A DNA stretch of 64,000 nt, from positions 91,033,501 to 91,097,500 of the forward strand of contig JASDFA010000020.1 of the NCBI GenBank assembly GCA_035772735.1, read 5' to 3'. Source of the stretch: Datura wrightii (taxonomy: Eukaryota > Streptophyta > Magnoliopsida > Solanales > Solanaceae). A model generated the notes under the pieces. The model saw nothing but the letters and a program-made list of their open reading frames with translations, ran no database searches and was not told where the DNA came from. Below, in pieces: positions 22,359 through 32,974 of the stretch (its first letter is position 1; each line of letters starts with the position of its first letter). A program made the position numbers and the translations under genes.

Positions 22359-23286
22359 TGCTCGGTGCTTTGGGGTACGGGTAAAAACCGACACGCAAGT
22401 GCACATGGTCAAACAAGTAATAAAGTGGATAAGTAGCCAAGTATCGATCCAAGGAGGCTCAAGATATGTAAAATTGCCTAATTTACTATATTTCTATTTA
22501 ACTTCTAATTATGCTAACAACAACGTACCCAAGAGTAATTGAATTTTTGTTTCTAAACTATATACTACAATTAATACAAACTATTTACTTTTGAATTCAG
22601 ACAATGGATATGAACATGCCAAGGTTAAGAACAAGTAATGAACTTGATAATCATGATAATTTTGGTTAATTCTCTTCTTCATGTTGCTAGCCAAGAACAT
22701 TTGCCTAGAAATTAAAACTCTCGTATTTAATTTCACTTTAGAATCATAAACCATCCGTCTACATTTCTGTGATCAAATGCAATTTATGACCTAGCACTAC
22801 AATTCCGGTTCCTAAATTGACTAATACGGCTTCCAAGTATATTTCTATCAGGAAAGCACATCAAAACCCAATTTTCCCAAATCAAGTTAAGAACAATACC
22901 CTATTAATTCACAACTTTCCAATTTCTTGCTCTCTCGAGTGAAATTGGACTTTTTAGATATACATTAATGTTGGCCAATCACTAATGCAGTAAAGAACAA
23001 GAATTAATAGAACAACATTAAAGAAGAAGAATAAACCATATCAATGAAAATCAGAATTCATTACACATGTTCAAAACCTCAGCAAGAAAGAGAATTAGCC
23101 ACTCATTCTTGGATTGATCATCCTAAAATGAGTGTAAATCATACGTACAATTGATAGAAAGAAGAAAGGAAGAGAAGAAATCCCTTAGCTTTTCCAATCT
23201 TCAACTGCTACTAACCCACGTTCCTGCTCTCCACTTCTGAACTCAGTCTAAAAACTGAAAAACTACTTAAAATAAACCTAAGTGTG

Positions 23287-23295
23287 CTATTTATA
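23287..23295 (-). promoter_or_regulatory. TATA box in LTR A
   Basis: TATAAATAG on the minus strand. The same motif is at 34066-34074 (LTR B), 45523-45531 (LTR C) and 56781-56789 (LTR D). In all four it lies 30-40 bp downstream of the word cassette in the direction of transcription. Confidence 0.7.
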
Positions 23296-23328
23296 CTAGT
23301 GGGAAATTTTTCCCGGAATAACAAGCAA

Positions 23329-23563
23329 CGTGTCACGGAGGCCAACGCGGAGCAATGCCTCCGTGACACGGCGTGGATGCGGACCCTCACTGGAATTTCC
23401 AGGGTCCAGTAATTTAACCTCAACGTGGCACGGAGGCCATCGCGGAGGCCTATCTCCGTGCCACGGAGCTGACGCGCATGCACACTGGAAATTGCAAATT
23501 TAATTCCTGCTCAGGCAGTGTGCTACCGCGATGGTAGCGTGGCACGGAGCCATCGCGGAGCCC
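23329..23563 (-). promoter_or_regulatory. CACGGAGGC / CCGCGATGG inverted-repeat cassette in LTR A
   Basis: Contains a 14-bp perfect inverted repeat (23329-23342 with 23357-23370, loop 14), a 12-bp perfect one (23424-23435 with 23454-23465, loop 18), and a cluster at 23521-23563 with GCTACCGCGATGGTAGC and CCATCGCGGAG. It sits in U3 upstream of the TATA box. Equivalent blocks are at 34108-34342, 45565-45799 and 56823-57057. CpG-rich in an AT-rich LTR; differences between copies fall mostly at CG pairs. Confidence 0.75.
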
Positions 23564-23807
23564 CTATAAATCCTGCATTCCCAGGTCTTTTCCACGCTCG
23601 CATCCAAGTCCAACTCCGACATAGTTCCAACATGCATTTTAGCTCCTAAAAATCACATTTTCCTGCAAAACAAATGCTAATCATGTTGGTTAGTATAAAT
23701 TCGCATTTTATTACCAATTACATGATATTATATACACATTGCACAACAAACAAGGTAAAAATGATACGTTTGAGTATCACTTGGGCATATAAATCTGCCC
23801 AAGATCA

Positions 23808-23822
23808 CTTACCCCTCACTTA
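23808..23822 (-). other. Polypurine tract, unit 1
   Basis: On the minus strand AAGTGAGGGGTAAG immediately precedes the 3' LTR (TGATCTTGG). The identical tract follows LTR B (34587) and LTR C (46044), marking the 3' end of units 2 and 3. Confidence 0.75.
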
Positions 23823-25719
23823 AATCCTTGTTCGTCCTCGAACAACACATACACAACTCATGCAAATTACATCCCAACTTTCGTCACTATGGTGCAACAA
23901 TTTACGCTACGGTCATACCGATTATTCAATTTTTTGCAAATCATCAAGAAAACATGCTTGGTCGCACAAGACAATGACCTTAATACATCAAGGCTTCCTA
24001 GACTTTTAAGAATTGATTCTTGATATCGGCAAACTCATGCAAATCAACTAATCAAGAAATTCGACACGAAAATCAATCTTTCATCAAGCATGTGCCCTCA
24101 CAACTCGAGAGAAACTTCCCCTTTATGTTCATGCAACACACAAACATGCAAGTAGGGGCATATAAAAATTAATTTCACTCTCTCTCCCAAAAGAATTCAC
24201 ATGCATCATGTCATGACCCATAGGCTTGCCCTTAGTGTATTACTCCACTAATATAAAGAAATGCAATGTAGGATCAAATAGGACTTTTAATGGGTTGTAA
24301 CGGGGCTATGGATCTAGTATGCATATATTGGATTAGCCAATAATAATCGCTAGCATCCTTAAGCGCCTTTTCAACTCATTCCCATCAACTCATGGACATT
24401 GTTCCTCTCTTTTCTCTTTTTCTCCCATTCATGCTGGTTTACTTTCATACAGCCCATTTCATCAACCACACTTGACACAAAACAGAGGGTTTTCATGTAC
24501 CCTCAATATCAATTAATTACAACAAGTGCCTCTTCAACGTCATCTTTTCTTTCCTCACTTTGCTTTTCTTTTTCTTTTCACTCTTTTCACTCTTTAACAC
24601 TTTGGGAAACATTTTCTGTTCTTTGTAAGCGCTTAAGAGCTTCTTTTAGACTTTAAGGCCAATGAAAAGAAGGAATAAAGCTTAGTTCATACAATTTTGG
24701 TCAAAAGAAAGAAATCGGCTAAAGGCTCAACGGGCTGACTAGGGTATACAACATATAAAAAGGTAGAATTTGACAAGAAAAAAAAAATGGAAACTATCGG
24801 TTAAAACAAAGAAATGCCTACATCCTTTCCAACACTACACCTCCTTCATTTCGCTTCGTATACACACCAGGCAAGTTCTAGACAATTCACAATGACATGG
24901 AATAGCAAATCCTCACTTCACACTTCATGCACATGCTCGAATCAAGATGCATTCACAGACTCTTTAATTAGTCAATTACATGAATTCAAGATTAAGCCTC
25001 AATCATAATGAACCAAATTCTATAGCCTAGGTAACTCAACATATTTACAGAATTTCATGCTTTCAAACGAATCATTTTCACAATTTGAACATCAATTACA
25101 ACACGCAACGAAATTTTAGCAACCATAAGCAACTACAGTTCATTGATGCAATCCACCAAAGAAAACTAAAAAAAAAACAACTAAAAATCCTACTCCTACC
25201 GACTACATTTCCCTTAAGACGGTCGTCATCCATCCATCATAGGTAACGGTCACTAACTATGACATCGGTTCAATGGGACTATTCTCGATAAAAGAACCGA
25301 AAACAAACTCCGAGAAACCCAAAAAAATAAAAATCGAAAAATTTTTTTGCAACACATCGATCATTTCGATAGAAAGAAAATATTTACAAGTGCAATATAT
25401 TTTTGCTAAAATTTTGAAAAATATCGATCATGTCGATAGAGAGAAAAAAAATTATTTACAAAATTTACAAAATATTTACCATTGCAACCATAACTTTCAA
25501 AAACACACATCATTAGCCACAAAACAAATATATACGTACATCACAAATCAGTTCACAACAGGGAAGGCACAACATACATAAACAACAAGGAAAAATTATA
25601 CAGCAATTTAGAGCCTTGACCTAGCACCTAACTACTCCCCACCCCACACTTAAATCGAACACTGTCCCCAGTGTTCACAAAAATACAAAGCACAAAATTT
25701 GGGTGGTGGAACTCCCTGC
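23823..25719 (-). other. 3' non-coding region of unit 1
   Basis: About 1.9 kb between the ORF3 stop and the polypurine tract. AT-rich and without a recognisable domain on either strand. Short open stretches such as 24399-24656 recur in the other units only because the units are copies. It contains a diverged direct repeat, ATCGATCATTTCGATAGAAAG (25356-25376) and ATCGATCATGTCGATAGAGAG (25423-25443), and poly-A runs. Confidence 0.7.
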
Positions 25720-26940
25720 TTAGTCGAAATATTCGACTTCTTCATCCGGTGCTGCGGCCTCGTCGCCCATGTCTGAATCAGCTCCATCGTCGTCATCGGA
25801 CTCCACATCAGAGTCCTCACGACGTGTCTCCTCATCAGTAGGGCCATCATCGTCTGTCGGCTCCACAAAGGCTGGCCCCACCTTACATAAGGCTCTAGCG
25901 TTCTCGCCAAAGGGGTAGTCCAGCTCCAGCTGCCATAACTCCTCCTCGGTGGCTGGTCTCCCACCTATCCGTAGCTGCAGCATCTGCATGCCGAACATAC
26001 GGGCCATGTACTGATCGTCACGAGCATGTCGCTCTCCCAAAGTCAGCACGGGTCCGTGTGTAGTGTCGGGGGCCTTAGTCTTTGTCACATCAAGGGCCCT
26101 CCGCTCCAGCTGCGAAATGTAATCCAAGGCTTCTTCCTCAATGTCGAGGCCTCGGAGGAAGGTGGTGATGAGTCCGCCAAACCCGTATCTGTGACCCAGG
26201 TGCAGTCTGGCTCTCTTCATGGCGGATATTATGACCGCCCCAACATTAATCTCAAGCCCTTTCATAAGGGCATACACCAAGCAGACACGGTCCCGGGTCA
26301 CGTCTGTCATATGAACTCCCGGGATCAAGCACGAACATACTATTTTTAGCCAGATTCTGGCCTCCCTGTTCATCTGCGAATAGGGCAGAGTCTGGTGGTA
26401 ACCCCTCTCCTTGTGTCTACTCCATCGGGCTGTGGATCGAGCACCACATAACGTACGTCTGATGTCGGCGTACGGTGGGGTGATGTTTAGCTGGCGGAGA
26501 ACGTGGGCGTCTGTGTCCCGCGCTCCAACGATGGCATTCAGCTGTTGGGGTTCCAGAGTGACAATCTGCCCTCTGATTTTAATAGTGTGGCTTCTGATGG
26601 CCGGGTTCCAGTTGGCATAAAATTCCCGGACCAAATGAAGGTTGCACTCCTTGGGCTCCTGAAAAATAAAGCTGAGCCCAGCTGCCTCAATCCTCTGTAC
26701 AATGCGAGGGAACTCCTGTGCAAGTGGTTCCCTAGCAATATGTTCCTCGGGGAAGTACTTGTTCTCCTTATGCTTTGCGTACCATTTCTTCCCTTCATCG
26801 GTGACCCATCGTGTTCCGTATCGGCGGTGTTGGCCGCGCGGAACAGCGGGTGCAGCTGGGACTGCAGTGCCCAGTCTCATCCGTTTCCTTCCGGTGCCTG
26901 AGGTAGAAGCACCCTTGCCTTTGTCTTGCCTGCTAGCCAT
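25720..26940 (-). CDS. Athila ORF3 protein, intact (406 aa), unit 1
   Basis: Minus-strand frame of 406 codons from an ATG at 26938-26940 (MASRQDKGKG); an upstream near-start adds seven residues but this ATG is the better start. The N-terminus is basic with GRKRMRLG, a possible nuclear-localisation patch. The centre (residues about 85-290) is the plant transposon-protein domain of Athila third ORFs: text such as EFYANWNPAI, IWLKIVCSCLIPGV and LVYALMKGLEINVG. The last 50 residues are strongly acidic (DSDVESDDDDGADSDMGDE). I see no signal peptide and no clear membrane segment, so an envelope role is unlikely. Function unknown. Copies in units 2 and 3 are broken; this is the only intact ORF3 in the window. 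Confidence 0.8.
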   Translation of the reverse strand: MASRQDKGKGASTSGTGRKRMRLGTAVPAAPAVPRGQHRRYGTRWVTDEGKKWYAKHKENKYFPEEHIAREPLAQEFPRIVQRIEAAGLSFIFQEPKECNLHLVREFYANWNPAIRSHTIKIRGQIVTLEPQQLNAIVGARDTDAHVLRQLNITPPYADIRRTLCGARSTARWSRHKERGYHQTLPYSQMNREARIWLKIVCSCLIPGVHMTDVTRDRVCLVYALMKGLEINVGAVIISAMKRARLHLGHRYGFGGLITTFLRGLDIEEEALDYISQLERRALDVTKTKAPDTTHGPVLTLGERHARDDQYMARMFGMQMLQLRIGGRPATEEELWQLELDYPFGENARALCKVGPAFVEPTDDDGPTDEETRREDSDVESDDDDGADSDMGDEAAAPDEEVEYFD

Positions 26941-27790
26941 TGTACCTGTCAATTTACACAAACAAGTACAACGTTAAGCTAAATAGTTGTTAGCTTCGGC
27001 TAAGGTTGGGTTACACAAAATTTACCCCACACTTAGTCCTTAACAATATTTACAAAATTTCAGCAAGGATAGCTCTATTTACAACCCCAAACACAAACAA
27101 CTATACACATATTGCTTAGTGCGTTTGTAACAAAATTTCGACAGCATAACGGTTAGCGTACTACTCAGACTTCATACAGCGAATTCCCAATCCTACTATC
27201 GCTAGCAATTCAACCATCGCACAGGCAACAAAACAACCACAAACTAAAAACAACTAGAAAAATATTTTATATACAAGCTAATCTAACAATCTAATCAATT
27301 CACACATTATGCATTTTCCCACAGAAATTCGAGAATTAGTCGTCTTTTAACAGTTATACAAGATTTACCACGACTTATCTCAAATAATAAACACACCCCG
27401 GCATCAATTTCACCAAACTATCAAGTTTCCCAAGTCGAATTCAACAACCCAAGCCCTAAAATACAATTCGACAATCAATTTCGAATTATTTACATAATCG
27501 ACAAGTTCAAACGCCAAATACAACAATCCGAACAAAAATCAATCACAAAATAATTCAATATCATGTTCAATTTCTACCTAGGGTGATATTTCTCACCTTA
27601 TATGCCCAAATTTGACAAAACTCGCCAAAAAATTGAGTTAGACGATGAAAACATACCTTAGAATTGAAGAATCGAAGAAACTTGACGTTTTTCTTTGCCT
27701 ATCAACGTGGCACGTTGCTTGGGGAGGGGGAAATGGGTGTTTGGTCGCGGAGGGAAGAGGGAATGGGGGAATTTGGGGCGAAATCGGGGT
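26941..27790 (-). other. Pol-ORF3 intergenic region of unit 1, shortened
   Basis: AT-rich, no domain on either strand. In units 2 and 3 this interval carries two CACGGAGGC inverted-repeat blocks and the post-pol stem-loop. In unit 1 these are gone, because a 677-bp deletion joins 27791 to integrase sequence. The junction reads GGGGTTTAGACC; unit 2 has GGGGTTATTA at 38567 and CATTTAGACC at 39245, so two T residues are shared at the break. Confidence 0.8.
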
Positions 27791-28800
27791 TTAGACCTCA
27801 GCTTACCAGGAAACAATTTCAATCTTGAATTAAAAAGCAAAACTTTCTGTCCTGGTTCGAAAATGCGATGCACCACATGCTTGTCGTGCCATCTTTTGGT
27901 TCTTTCCTTGTAGTACTTCGCACTCTCATAGGCATGCCAGCGAAATTCATCAAGTTCGCTGAGCTGCATCAATCTCTTTTTACCCGCCAGCTCTAAGTCC
28001 ATATTTAGCTTTCTGACAGCCCAGAAAGCTCGATGCTCAAGTTCAACCGGGAGATGACATGCTTTGCCATAGACCAATCGGTATGGTGACGTTCCAATCG
28101 GTGTCTTATAAGCAGTTCGATAGGCCCACAACGCATCATCATGTTTACCAGACCAATCATTCCGTTGTGTGTTCACTATTTTCTGAAGAATCTGTTTTAC
28201 CTCCCTATTTGACACCTCTACTTGCCCACTAGTTTGTGGGTGGTATGCTGTGGCCACTTTATGGCGCACCCCATACTTAGCCAATAATTTCTTGAAGCTT
28301 GCATTGACAAAATGAGCTCCTCCGTCACTGATAATTGCTCGGGGTGTCCCAAACCTTGTGAGAATGTGTTTCTTCACAAACTTCGTTACTACCTTGTTAT
28401 CATTCCTGGGGCAAGCTATTGCTTCCACCCATTTTGATACATAATCTACAGCTACCAAGATGTAACGATTTCCAAATGACGGTGGGAATGGACCCATGAA
28501 ATCAATGCCCCAAACATCAAAGGGCTCAACTTCCAGTATGTTCTGCAAAGGCATCTCTTGTCTTCTGCCAATTGTTCCTGTCCGCTGACATCTATCACAC
28601 ATTTTGACATACTCCATAGAATCTCTGAACAGGGTCGGCCAAAAGAAACCTGACTAAAGAACCTTGTGTGCTGTTCTCTCACCTCCGTGATGCCCTCCAT
28701 ACAACGAAGAATGGCAGCCCCTTAGCACCTCTGCTATCTGACTCTCTGGGATGCATCTTCTCATCACCTGGTCTGGTCCCTTCTTGAACAAATATGGCTC
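27791..28800 (-). pseudogene. Athila integrase, C-terminus deleted, unit 1
   Basis: The zinc-binding N-terminus (HSSLYGGHHGGERTAHKVL, then CDRCQRTG) is split by a stop at 28654-28656 (CAG to TAG compared with unit 2). The catalytic core is intact: first aspartate in WGIDFMGPFP, second in IISDGGAHFV, glutamate in VSNREVKQIL. The GPY/F region is lost: after FPGKLRSK the frame enters unrelated intergenic sequence because of the 677-bp deletion and stops at 27658. Integrase would insert the element cDNA in the nucleus. This copy cannot make a complete protein. Confidence 0.9.
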
Positions 28801-30474
28801 GTCCCATACATAATATCGGCTGTCATGCCTCAATTTTCTTCTTTGCTGGTCTGTTGCTTCAGGTGTGTAAACTCCGCTCACTAGCAAGTTGACTATGTCA
28901 GCATACCAGGGAACTTCTGCTTCTCCCACTGCCAATAGTTGCTCATCTGGGAAGTCCTCATTAATATCATCACTTTCCATCACATGCGACCGACTCTCCA
29001 GTCGTGATAGGTGATCTGCTACCTGATTTTCACTTCCCTTTCTGTCTCTAATCTCAAGGTCGAACTCCTGTAGCAATAAGATCCATCTGATCAATCTGGG
29101 CTTAGCATCTTTCTTGTTGAATAGGTATCGAATAGCTGCATGATCAGTGTACACCACCACTTTCGAACCCACCAAATAAGACCGGAACTTGTCAAATGCA
29201 AACACCAGAGCTAGCATTTCCTTTTTTGTGACTGTGTAATTGCTCTGAGCCGTATTCAGCGTCTTGCTTACATAATAAATAGAATGAAAAACTCTATTCT
29301 TCCTTTGTCCCAATACTGCTCCCACAGCCACATCACTGGCATCACACATCAGCTCAAATGGTTGTTCCCAATCAGGAGAGGTAAGTATGGGTGCTTCTAT
29401 CAATTTCTGCTTCAACTTTTCAAATGCTACAACACACTCATCGTTTAATTCAAACTTGACCTCCTTTTCTAGCAGCCTGCATAGCGGTCTAGAAATGTTG
29501 GAAAAGTTTTTAATGAATCGTCTGTAGAATCCTGCATGTCCCAAAAAACTGCGTACACCTTTCACGGATACTGGTGGTGGCAATTTCTCAATAACCTCAA
29601 TTTTAGCACGATCGACTTCCAACCCCTTTTTAGACACTTTGTGGCCCAGGACAATCCCCTCCTTCACTAAGAAGTGGCATTTCTCCCAGTTTAACACAAG
29701 GTTGGATTCTTCACATCGAGCCAGCACCCTGTCAAGACTCTGCAAACAAGTAGCAAATGAATTACCAAAAACAGAAAAATCATCCATAAATACCTCAACA
29801 AAATCTTCAACCATGTCATGGAAAATAGCCATCATGCATCTCTGGAATGTGGCGGGTGCGTTGCATAACCCAAACGGCATCCGCCTGAAAGCATATGTCC
29901 CATAAGGACAGGTGAAAGTCGTCTTCTCTTGATCCTCAGGAGCGATGGCTATTTGGTTATAGCCGGAGTACCCATCAAGGAAGCAATAATATTCCTGCCC
30001 TGCCAACCTGTCAAGTATTTGGTCAATAAAAGGAATGGTGTAATGGTCTTTCCTCGTGGCTTCATTTAGTTTTCGGTAGTCCATACAAATTCGCCAGCCT
30101 GTGACGGTTCGTGTAGGGATTAACTCATTTTTCTCATTAGTGATTACATTCATCCCCCCTTTCTTAGGAACACATTGAACGGGACTGACCCACTCACTGT
30201 CTGAAATTGGGTAGACTACACCTGCATCAAGCCACTTGATTATTTCCTTCCTTACCACATCTTTCATTGCTGGATTAAGTCTCCTCTGCGGCTGAACAGT
30301 TGGCTTGGCTCCTGTCTCCATGAATATCTTGTGCGTGCAGAAAGCTGGATTTATACCCTGAATGTCGGACATTTGCCAACCCATTGCTTTCTTCCTCTTC
30401 CTTAAGACCCCCAAAGCTGCCTTTTCCTGTTCCTCTGTCAAGTCTGCAGAGATAATAACTGGTAACGTCTCCCT
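28654..30474 (-). CDS. Athila reverse transcriptase and RNase H, unit 1, open frame
   Basis: 595 open codons from 30441, with in-frame RT sequence extending upstream to about 30474 (text ETLPVIISADL). RT blocks in order: IKWLDAGVVYPISDSEWVSP, WRICMDYRKLNEAT, FLDGYSGYNQI, MPFGLCNAPATF, the active site VFMDDFSVFG at 29779-29793, and SFLGHAGFYRRFIKNFS. RNase H follows with CDASDVAVGAVLGQ, a catalytic-type glutamate in TVTKKEMLALVFA, and YTDHAAIRYLF. The frame then enters the integrase zinc region and stops at 28654. Translation would need a one-base shift from the protease frame near 30472. Only frame-open RT in unit 1; sequence is close to units 2 and 3. Confidence 0.85.
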   Translation of the reverse strand, partial: RETLPVIISADLTEEQEKAALGVLRKRKKAMGWQMSDIQGINPAFCTHKIFMETGAKPTVQPQRRLNPAMKDVVRKEIIKWLDAGVVYPISDSEWVSPVQCVPKKGGMNVITNEKNELIPTRTVTGWRICMDYRKLNEATRKDHYTIPFIDQILDRLAGQEYYCFLDGYSGYNQIAIAPEDQEKTTFTCPYGTYAFRRMPFGLCNAPATFQRCMMAIFHDMVEDFVEVFMDDFSVFGNSFATCLQSLDRVLARCEESNLVLNWEKCHFLVKEGIVLGHKVSKKGLEVDRAKIEVIEKLPPPVSVKGVRSFLGHAGFYRRFIKNFSNISRPLCRLLEKEVKFELNDECVVAFEKLKQKLIEAPILTSPDWEQPFELMCDASDVAVGAVLGQRKNRVFHSIYYVSKTLNTAQSNYTVTKKEMLALVFAFDKFRSYLVGSKVVVYTDHAAIRYLFNKKDAKPRLIRWILLLQEFDLEIRDRKGSENQVADHLSRLESRSHVMESDDINEDFPDEQLLAVGEAEVPWYADIVNLLVSGVYTPEATDQQRRKLRHDSRYYVWDEPYLFKKGPDQVMRRCIPESQIAEVLRGCHSSLYGGHHGGERTAHKVL

Positions 30475-31237
30475 CCCCCAAAAAGATATATTTTAAATGG
30501 GGAGGCAATTCTTTCAGCTCCAATTTCGGTGCCTCCTCAACAGACGGTTTCGGCAACGGCTCTAGTGATCTCATCAAGGACTGAAATTCCTGTCTTCTCG
30601 GATGATTAGGTGCTCCATCCAACAATTGAACCATTCCACAAGCTTCTCCATCCCCAAAATGATCAGAATGCGTCAGCGCTCTCTCCAATGGGTCTTGAGA
30701 TTCAACAGCCTGCTTACTTTCTCCATGTTCAACCACGCTGATTTCCGAAAGCTCCTCATGTATAGCCGGCAGCTTCATGGCTTTTAACACATCAAATACC
30801 TCTACCTTGTCATGTGCTTGCATTGTAAGTTTACCCGCAGCTACATCAATCAATGCCTTTCCGGTTGCCAAAAAGGGTCGTCCCAAAATAAATGGGACTT
30901 CAGCATCTGGTTCAAAGTCCAGAACAATAAAATCGACCGGAAAAATGAGGGAGCCTACTTGCACCAACACATCCTCAACAATGCCATCCGACTTAGCCAA
31001 AGACCTGTCGGCTAGCTGCAAGATTACCGTTGTAGGTCTAGGACTCCCTAGACCTAACTTTCTGAATACCGAAGAAGGCATCAGATTTATACTTGCCCCC
31101 AAGTCGCATAATCCACGCGCTCGGATACTTTGCCCAATAGTCAGCTGGATAGTGAAACTTCCAGGGTCTTTCAGTTTTGTGGGCAACCTATTCTGAATAC
31201 GGGAAGTGCATTCCTCCGTTAAAGCTACCGTGGCATA
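30475..31237 (-). pseudogene. Athila aspartic protease, unit 1
   Basis: The catalytic loop CDLGASINLMP has its aspartate at 31103-31105, and the later block FIVLDFEPDAEVPFILGRPF is intact. The domain is open on both sides of the catalytic site but is separated from gag by a TAG at 31238-31240 where unit 3 has GAG (glutamate). At its 3' end the frame leaves the RT frame by one base around 30472. The protease would process Gag-Pol in the particle. Confidence 0.85.
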
Positions 31238-32974
31238 CTAAGTCAAACGACTTTTGTTAGCCACGATGTCTTTAATATACTTCGCATATTTTGGCACTCC
31301 CTGCAAGACATCAACAAGAGGTAAGTTAACATGTACCTGTTTAAGTACCTCCATGAATTTCTGGAAACACGCCTCCTCCTTGTGTTTCTTAAGTCGTTGA
31401 GGGAACGGGGGTGGAGGCCTTTCTGGTTCAGCTTCTTTACTCTTCCCCTTATCAGAACTTTGCTCTCCCTCAACATCTGCTGCTCCTGACTTTTGAGGCG
31501 GTCTTTCCGGTTCCACCTCCTTCAATTGTAAACCACTCCTCATGGTCACTACATTAACCTGCTTCGGATTTGGATCCGTGTCGCTAGGTAGTCCTCCTCT
31601 GGGTCTAGTATTTTGGGCACTAGCAAACTGCCCAAACTGATATTCAAGAGCCTTGGTCGCCAATTGATTGTTCTTCACTTCGGCTGCCAATTTGACATAG
31701 TCAGCCTACAATTGTGCCAGATTAGCGATCATGGTTTTGAACATCTCCTCAATAGTCGGTGATGGTGGTGGAGGAGGGGCATTGTGATTTCTGAATTGAG
31801 CTTGATAATTTTGTTGCCCTCCTTGGTTTCTGTGCATACCCTGCCCTGAACTCTGACCTTGTTGATTGTTGCTACCCCACGAAAAATTCGGATGGTTCCT
31901 CCAATTTGAGTTGTAGCCACCACCAAACTGCTGTTGATTTCTCTGTGCATTGCCCACAAAGTTAACAGAATCAGGATTTGCACCACAGCATTCAGCTGAA
32001 TGCTCACTACTACCACACACTTCACACCACATCTGTTGAACTGCATTGACTGAAGCTGAAGGCTGGTTCAAATTGATATTTCTGAAGTAAGTGTTTAACT
32101 GATTTTGCAAAGCAGCTATCTGTGCAGCGATAGCTGTGAATCCATCCACTTCAAGCACTCCCGCTGCTTTCCTTGCTCCACCTCTTGAAGAATCTGCATT
32201 CCATTCTGGATTGCCTTGTGAAATTCGGTTGAGCAAAGTGTACAGCTCCTCATATGTCTTCTCCAGCGCTTGCCCTCCAGCTGCTGAATCTAACAGAATT
32301 TTAGTGTGGGGCTCCAAACCCTCAATAAACGTGTGTACCAACACCTCGTTGGACTGATGATGGTGAGGACAGTCCCGCAACATGGATTTGAATCTTTCCC
32401 AGGCTTGATATAGATTTTCCCCTTCCCTCTGTTTAAAACTTAGGATTTGACTCCTAAGCCTGGCTGTTTTACCAGAAGGGAAAAATCTAATAAGAAACTT
32501 CCGTGCAAGATCATCCCACGTTGATATAGAGTTGGGTGGTTCAGCTTTTAACCACCTCTTGGCTTCACCAAGTAAGGAAAATGGAAATAAGGTGAGCCAA
32601 ACATAATCAGGTGACACTCCAGCGGGTATATAAGGGTCACTTATCTCCAAAAAGTTCTGGAGATGTTGTTGTGGATCTTCGTGAGGGAGACCGGTAAATT
32701 GCCCGCTTGTGTGCAAAAGTTGCACCATATTCTGCTTTAATTCAAACCTCCCTCCAGGCTCTGGTTTGCGGATGCTAGAATGGACATTATTAGCGTGTGG
32801 GATTGCCAACTCGCGAACCGGCCTTGCTGCTGCTTCATCGGGCACTAAAACTTCCTTAACAACTGGTGGATTTGGTTGCTCCATCATAGTCTGTTGAAGC
32901 AACTGCAGCTTCTTTCGAAGAGCTTCTCTACGTTGACTATGAAATTCACGCTCGGGCTCTAAGTAAGATTCCAC
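31238..32974 (-). pseudogene. Athila gag, unit 1, one internal stop
   Basis: Starts MESYLEPEREFHSQ. The retrotransposon-gag domain is clear at residues about 105-220 (WLTLFPFSLLGEAKRWL, then LIRFFPSGKTARLRSQILSF). A zinc knuckle CEVCGSSEHSAECC (CX2CX4HX4C) is at about 31990-32031, followed by a Gln/Asn/Gly-rich stretch and a proline run. A CAG-to-TAG change at 31706-31708 splits it after 422 residues; the rest is open to 31238. Gag forms the particle and binds RNA. Confidence 0.9.

Larger units (their letters stand above)
22359..23807 (-). repeat. LTR A: 3' LTR of unit 1
   Basis: 1449 bp; on the minus strand TGATCTTGGGCAG to CACCGAGCA. It differs from LTR B at only about seven positions by eye. 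Left boundary set by the target-site duplication, right boundary by the polypurine tract. Contains the cassette at 23329-23563 and a TATA box at 23287-23295. Confidence 0.95.

Noticed and set aside
24399..24656. 85-codon open stretch repeated in all three units (also 35178-35435 and 46635-46892)
   Set aside because: It lies antisense in the 3' non-coding region, is low in complexity (Ser/Phe-rich), and is conserved only because the units are recent copies.
26503..26901. 132-codon plus-strand open frame, repeated in the units
   Set aside because: Antisense shadow of ORF3; no domain, and it survives stops of the sense frame by chance of codon composition.
30777..31196. 139-codon plus-strand open frame opposite protease
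   Set aside because: Shadow of the minus-strand protease, whose catalytic and structural motifs are unmistakable.
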